NCBI GenBank assembly: GCA_016783865.1 | Contig: JADHVS010000079.1 | Span: forward strand, 1-18,454 | Source of the DNA: Bacteroidales bacterium | Lineage (GTDB): Bacteria > Bacteroidota > Bacteroidia > Bacteroidales > SM23-62 | Direction: 5' to 3' | DNA: 18,454 nucleotides | Shown: in pieces, positions 15,255 through 18,454 of the stretch | Layout: each line of letters begins with the position of its first letter | How positions within the stretch are numbered: the stretch's first letter is position 1 | The notes under the pieces: model-generated | Told to the model about the DNA's origin: nothing | The model's input: the letters and a program-made list of their open reading frames with translations, nothing else | Databases searched by the model: none | Position numbers and translations under genes: made by a program

Positions 15255-16639
15255 GATTTCGTTAGTTTACGTTGATAGAAGATACTCACGGTTAAATAAA
15301 TGGCTACTGCGATAAACCAGCCTGGAAGACCAAGAAAGAAAACCTGGATCCCATAATTAAGGTTTAAATACAGGCAGGTTCCCAATGTTATTATCCAGGC
15401 GAGTGCCGGCGGTAAATAAAAGGCTATTTTATTTTTTTCGGCATAAAAACTTTCCATCCGGAACCACTTCATGAAGTAATGATCAACAAAAATCACGGCC
15501 CCCATGGGCATTAGAATTAATCCATACAAGGCTGCGACACTCAGGAATTTCATGGATAATCCCGGGAATATACCTATTATGCTTGCTATCCCGCCCGCAA
15601 TAAGGGTAATCTTGTAGCGTGACCAGTTACTGTTTATCGCTTGAAAGGCCAGGCCAGACCGGTATATTATTGGATTTGCAGTGGTCCATCCTGAGATAAA
15701 TACCAGCAGGATACCTGCCACACCCATGGCATTCATTGCCATTTGACCCGGTGCAACTGTAGTATTGGCAGGATTTTCCTGGAGCTGAAGGGCATACAGC
15801 ATGCCTGCACAGATCCATGCAATATAGTGTCCTAAGAACATGCCTGAAATAGGGGCAAATCCATATTTTGCCTTTTTAGCATAACGAAAAATAGTTAAAT
15901 CGCCCATCCCAATATGCCAGGCCATATTTCCAAACCAGCTGAAAAACATCACATGCCAGAAGGTGAATTTTACAAATCCTGGCTGGTTGTATCCCTGCCA
16001 TATAACTGTTTCAGCTTTAATCCAAAAGTCATTTAATGAATATATACCTAAATCGGGCAGGGTTGAAATGCCCAGGGCTATGAACATCACTATCATCCAT
16101 GGTGCGGCGATATTCGCAAAACGTGCCACAGCATCATATCCACGGGCTGCTATGACAGATATCAGGGCACCCACTGCAATCACCACAATTACCATATATG
16201 GATTATCAGGCAATACCGCATCCAGACTGGGAGGAGTGATGTCAAATAGACTGGTGACTGCAGAGGCTGAAACAGATATCATTGCACCGGCTATAAAGCA
16301 CCACAAAAGTCCATTAGCAATATTATATATAGAAACAAGACTTTTACCTCCAATTTTCTCCAGCTGAAAATAGAGTGTTAACCTGTTCTTGATGGCTATC
16401 GGCACCGTTAAATACCTCCAGCTTAAAACAGCCAGGATATTCCCGACAATCAATCCCACTAAAACATCAAATGCAGCAACACCGTGTATTACAAAGAGGG
16501 GACCAATTAAAAGCTCTGTCCCGGCAACGTGTTCACTGGAGAACAATCCCCAAAAGGACCTGGCAGGTTTTGTTTTTCCTTCCGGGACGGGCTCTCTCTC
16601 GAATTCCTGTATTGTTGGTTTGTCTTTTCTTATTCGCAT
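15251..16639 (-). CDS. NCS1-family (purine/cytosine permease-like) transporter
   Basis: A 462-residue polytopic inner-membrane protein with about 12 hydrophobic helices after a charged N-terminal tail (MRIRKDKPTIQEFEREP). Family-like features are GTELLIGPLFVIHG in helix 1, VGLIVGNILAVLSWRYLTVP in helix 2, a polar helix 3 region (NGLLWCFIAGAMISVSASAV), and Gly-rich later helices (ISVIAARGYDAVARFANIAAP). NCS1 symporters carry nucleobases, allantoin, hydantoins or vitamin precursors with H+ or Na+. The helix 1 substrate-site pattern is not one I can match to a characterised cytosine or hydantoin carrier, so the cargo is open. The gene follows the UroD-like gene by 23 bases and overlaps the small membrane protein by 4, so the three form an operon. 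Confidence 0.85.
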   Translation of the reverse strand: MRIRKDKPTIQEFEREPVPEGKTKPARSFWGLFSSEHVAGTELLIGPLFVIHGVAAFDVLVGLIVGNILAVLSWRYLTVPIAIKNRLTLYFQLEKIGGKSLVSIYNIANGLLWCFIAGAMISVSASAVTSLFDITPPSLDAVLPDNPYMVIVVIAVGALISVIAARGYDAVARFANIAAPWMIVMFIALGISTLPDLGIYSLNDFWIKAETVIWQGYNQPGFVKFTFWHVMFFSWFGNMAWHIGMGDLTIFRYAKKAKYGFAPISGMFLGHYIAWICAGMLYALQLQENPANTTVAPGQMAMNAMGVAGILLVFISGWTTANPIIYRSGLAFQAINSNWSRYKITLIAGGIASIIGIFPGLSMKFLSVAALYGLILMPMGAVIFVDHYFMKWFRMESFYAEKNKIAFYLPPALAWIITLGTCLYLNLNYGIQVFFLGLPGWFIAVAIYLTVSIFYQRKLTKS

Positions 16640-16662
16640 AATAAAGTTGAGGATTTAGCTTA

Positions 16663-17796
16663 TTAATATCGGTTTACAGACCATTTCTCAACTTTTCTAA
16701 TCAAATTATTGGCTTCTTCTTCGGAATCGGCATAAGTGTTTAAGAACAAGCCTTTTGCAGAAAGATTTTCCAGGATAAATTCAATGTCTGTGGGGTCGAC
16801 CAGCAAATACAATTTTTTGCCGGTTTTCTGGATCTTCTGAAATATGGGGATATACTCAGGTGTTGAGGTGGGAGGAGCTCCTGATCCCGGGGTGAACTGG
16901 ATGCAATCTATTTCCGGCAATTCCAGGAGGGCATCCGTATGATTTGTGATGCATTGCTGCCCATCGAGATGAAAAGTGGTGTAATCCAGCCAGTTACCCA
17001 TTTTTTTTAGTTCAGGGAAAAAGAATTCCCTGAATGAATCTGTCGATATCATTGCTGAAAAATCATTGGCAATCTGATCATGGCTGCCCGGGGCCCAAAA
17101 ATTCAACCAGGCAAGTACATCTCCGTTATCATTTGTCGTCCTGGTCATTTCACGGATCGTTTCATGTGTTTTTACCCATGCATCAGACATAACATCAATT
17201 GCATTTTTTATCGGTTCGGGATCCATGATCAGATCAAGTGCCAGGTCTGTGGCACTGCGAATAAGTGACAGGTTATCTGCAGCATTGCCTATCTCAGGAA
17301 CACCTATAAAATAATCTTCATTGTTCTGATCAATGAAATATTTTAAGATATCAAGAATTATTTGCCAATACTTATTTGTATCAGGATTAAAATCCCATAT
17401 CCAGGTATTCCAGTCTTCAATTTTTTTCGTGAACCAGACCGATTTGGTATTAAAATCGGGTTCAGCTCCCCAGAATGCACATCCTGCTGAGGCTCCCCAG
17501 TTAATATATGTAGCAGGTACAGCTTCACCTCCGAAATAAGTATTTTCGAACCATAATTTCATCCGGTTGTAATTCCCGGTGGGATCTGTCCACCATTTGA
17601 TGATCCCCTTTTTATCGCCGTCTGGCAGATCCTCCAATCCTCCCAGCCAGGGGCCATGAGTCAGATGAGGAAATTTAGGCTGTTTTGAAGATCGCCGTGG
17701 AGACAGAATTCCAACACAGGCACGATCAATTTCTTCTACCTGCCAGAAAGCCTCCAATCTTTTTTTTGCTTCAGGCCAGTCATTTTTGTAATACAC
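16663..17796 (-). CDS. Uroporphyrinogen decarboxylase-superfamily protein (UroD/MtaA-like)
   Basis: A 377-residue cytoplasmic protein with no signal or membrane helix. It resembles the UroD-like branch containing corrinoid- or folate-dependent methyltransferases rather than true haem-pathway HemE. The clearest marks are the central NDFSAMISTDSFREFFFPEL segment, FHLDGQQCITN (His276, Asp278) in the position where methyltransferase relatives bind metal, the following IDCIQFTPGSGAPP loop, and the LYLLVDPTDIEFIL strand near the end. The only in-frame start is GTG at 17796, preceded by two CTG codons and then an in-frame TAA at 17811-17809. The start fits the family pattern YYKNDWPEAKKRLEAFW. It leads a four-gene cassette. 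No corrinoid protein or second methyltransferase is in the window, so the reaction is unknown. Confidence 0.85.
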   Translation of the reverse strand: MYYKNDWPEAKKRLEAFWQVEEIDRACVGILSPRRSSKQPKFPHLTHGPWLGGLEDLPDGDKKGIIKWWTDPTGNYNRMKLWFENTYFGGEAVPATYINWGASAGCAFWGAEPDFNTKSVWFTKKIEDWNTWIWDFNPDTNKYWQIILDILKYFIDQNNEDYFIGVPEIGNAADNLSLIRSATDLALDLIMDPEPIKNAIDVMSDAWVKTHETIREMTRTTNDNGDVLAWLNFWAPGSHDQIANDFSAMISTDSFREFFFPELKKMGNWLDYTTFHLDGQQCITNHTDALLELPEIDCIQFTPGSGAPPTSTPEYIPIFQKIQKTGKKLYLLVDPTDIEFILENLSAKGLFLNTYADSEEEANNLIRKVEKWSVNRY

Positions 17797-17897
17797 CAGC
17801 AGATAATTTTATTGGTAAAATTCTATTATAAATATATAAAGAATGATTGTTAAGGGCACCTCTAAAAACCTCTTTTTTCAATCTCAATATTTGACAA

Positions 17898-17905
17898 CAA
17901 ATCTA
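17898..17905 (-). promoter_or_regulatory. Candidate outward-facing Bacteroidota -7 element near the IS end
   Basis: Read on the minus strand, 17905-17898 is TAGATTTG, an exact match to the Bacteroidota -7 consensus TAnnTTTG. The matching -33 region holds only a TTTT-like sequence, not a clear TTTG. The element points out of the IS toward the UroD-like gene, roughly 100 bases away. With one good half it is a weak promoter candidate. Confidence 0.3.
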
Positions 17906-18002
17906 TTTCGTTTTCTCTTTTAAAATTAATTTTGCTATCCACCAAACGTAACATCCTATTTATTAGCGTGTTATGGATTTAAACTTTCACGATTGGGCAT
18001 AC

Positions 18003-18454
18003 CTATACCATGGTAACAACCAATTTCAATTGAACACAACGACAAATATTGTAGGTTAAGTTCATCATCCCTATTTTCGCTTCTGCTCCTGCAAGGCCGA
18101 TTGTTCGTACAAAGGAACCATTCATGCTGTTTTCTACAAAACCAAATAAATGCTCGACACGTGCTCTTGTCCTGGATTTCTCTTTATTGCTGGCTTTTTG
18201 TTCGTCGGTAAGGGGTTTATTACGATAGCCTTTCTCAATTACTTTGTTTATTACCTTCTTTTTCCTGTATACTTTCTCTTGCTCTTCACCGGTATATGCG
18301 CTATCAGCATAAAACGGTTGCCCCTCGTCTTTTTCGGTAAGCAACTCTTCTGTTGTTTGTGAATCGTGAACGGAAGCATCGGTAACTATGTACTTTTCAA
18401 TTAGTTTGGTTTTCACATCAGCTTTAACATGGTTTTTATACCCGAAATAAGTTG
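18003..18454 (-). CDS. IS5-family DDE transposase, C-terminal part (5' end beyond window)
   Basis: The frame is open to the right edge. An apparent GTG start at 18416 is internal, because in-frame codons upstream read TYFGYKNHVKAD, a conserved transposase strand. Visible catalytic features are the second Asp in PFYADSAYTG and the Glu in RARVEHLFGFVE (the R-x3-E pattern of IS5 elements). The first Asp lies outside the window. The gene ends with TAG at 18005-18003 after the typical C-terminal MNLTYNICRCVQL segment. There is no frameshift in the visible 150 codons, so the element may be active. Confidence 0.92.
   Translation of the reverse strand, partial: TYFGYKNHVKADVKTKLIEKYIVTDASVHDSQTTEELLTEKDEGQPFYADSAYTGEEQEKVYRKKKVINKVIEKGYRNKPLTDEQKASNKEKSRTRARVEHLFGFVENSMNGSFVRTIGLAGAEAKIGMMNLTYNICRCVQLKLVVTMV

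Larger units (their letters stand above)
17854..18454 (-). mobile_element. IS5-type insertion sequence, transposase 3' end; rest beyond window
   Basis: The transposase gene at 18003 and the following 149 bases belong to an insertion sequence that runs off the right edge. The likely terminus is GGGCACCTCTAAAAACC starting at 17854, directly preceded by TTAA (17850-17853), which fits the YTAR target duplicated by the IS5 subgroup. This end call is by eye, because the opposite terminal repeat is outside the window. The element lies about 57 bases upstream of the UroD-like gene and is therefore the nearest source of its promoter region. Confidence 0.65.

Noticed and set aside
15963..16367. Plus-strand open frame (134 codons) opposite the NCS1 permease
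   Set aside because: Antisense shadow of a membrane-protein gene; its composition reflects reversed hydrophobic codons and it has no recognisable features.
16663..17796. HemE, the haem-pathway uroporphyrinogen decarboxylase
   Set aside because: The N-terminal Arg-rich substrate signature of HemE is absent and the context is transport and glycan degradation; the HLDG motif fits methyltransferase-like relatives better.
18003..18416. Transposase as a complete 137-residue gene starting at GTG 18416
   Set aside because: The frame continues to the window edge with conserved transposase residues (FGYKNHVKAD), so this is the C-terminal part of a longer protein.

Overview
The window is typical Bacteroidota DNA. 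The evidence is a SusC/SusD pair, type IX secretion (T9SS) C-terminal sorting domains, Bacteroidota-style lipoprotein signals (Cys near residues 18-27), a FecR/ECF-sigma pair, and ribosome-binding regions that mostly lack a strong Shine-Dalgarno. A genus cannot be fixed from the sequence. T9SS tails together with many secreted hydrolases suggest an environmental or gut polysaccharide degrader. Every convincing gene is on the minus strand, so transcription runs from high to low coordinates. No gene-free stretch exceeds 300 bases; the longest (17797-18002) holds the end of an insertion sequence and the leader of the first operon gene.

Region A (17854-18454) is the 3' end of an IS5-type insertion sequence whose transposase runs off the right edge. 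It lies about 57 bases upstream of the next gene.

Region B (13948-17796) is a four-gene cassette in transcription order: a uroporphyrinogen-decarboxylase-superfamily protein, an NCS1-type (cytosine/hydantoin-like) permease, a 62-residue two-helix membrane protein overlapping the permease by ATGA, and a lipoprotein with a GH5-like (clan A) hydrolase barrel. This combination is not a standard pathway I recognise and is the best candidate for an undescribed system.

Region C (1-13915) is a polysaccharide utilisation locus (PUL). An ECF sigma factor and a FecR anti-sigma factor precede a SusC receptor that carries the N-terminal STN signalling domain. SusD follows, then two tandem GH43 paralogues, a seven-repeat FG-GAP/VCBS propeller protein with a T9SS tail, a third GH43-like lipoprotein, a small T9SS-sorted SprB-like repeat protein, and a truncated Ig/FN3 plus sialidase-fold (Asp-box) protein at the left edge.

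The likely logic is as follows. Surface lipoproteins and T9SS-delivered proteins bind and trim an arabinose- or xylose-containing glycan, and SusC/SusD imports the oligosaccharide. Ligand occupancy is signalled through the STN domain to FecR, which releases the sigma factor to amplify the locus. The most notable gene is the GH43 paralogue at 6012-7079, in which all three catalytic carboxylate positions are changed. It looks like a pseudoenzyme kept beside its catalytic sister.
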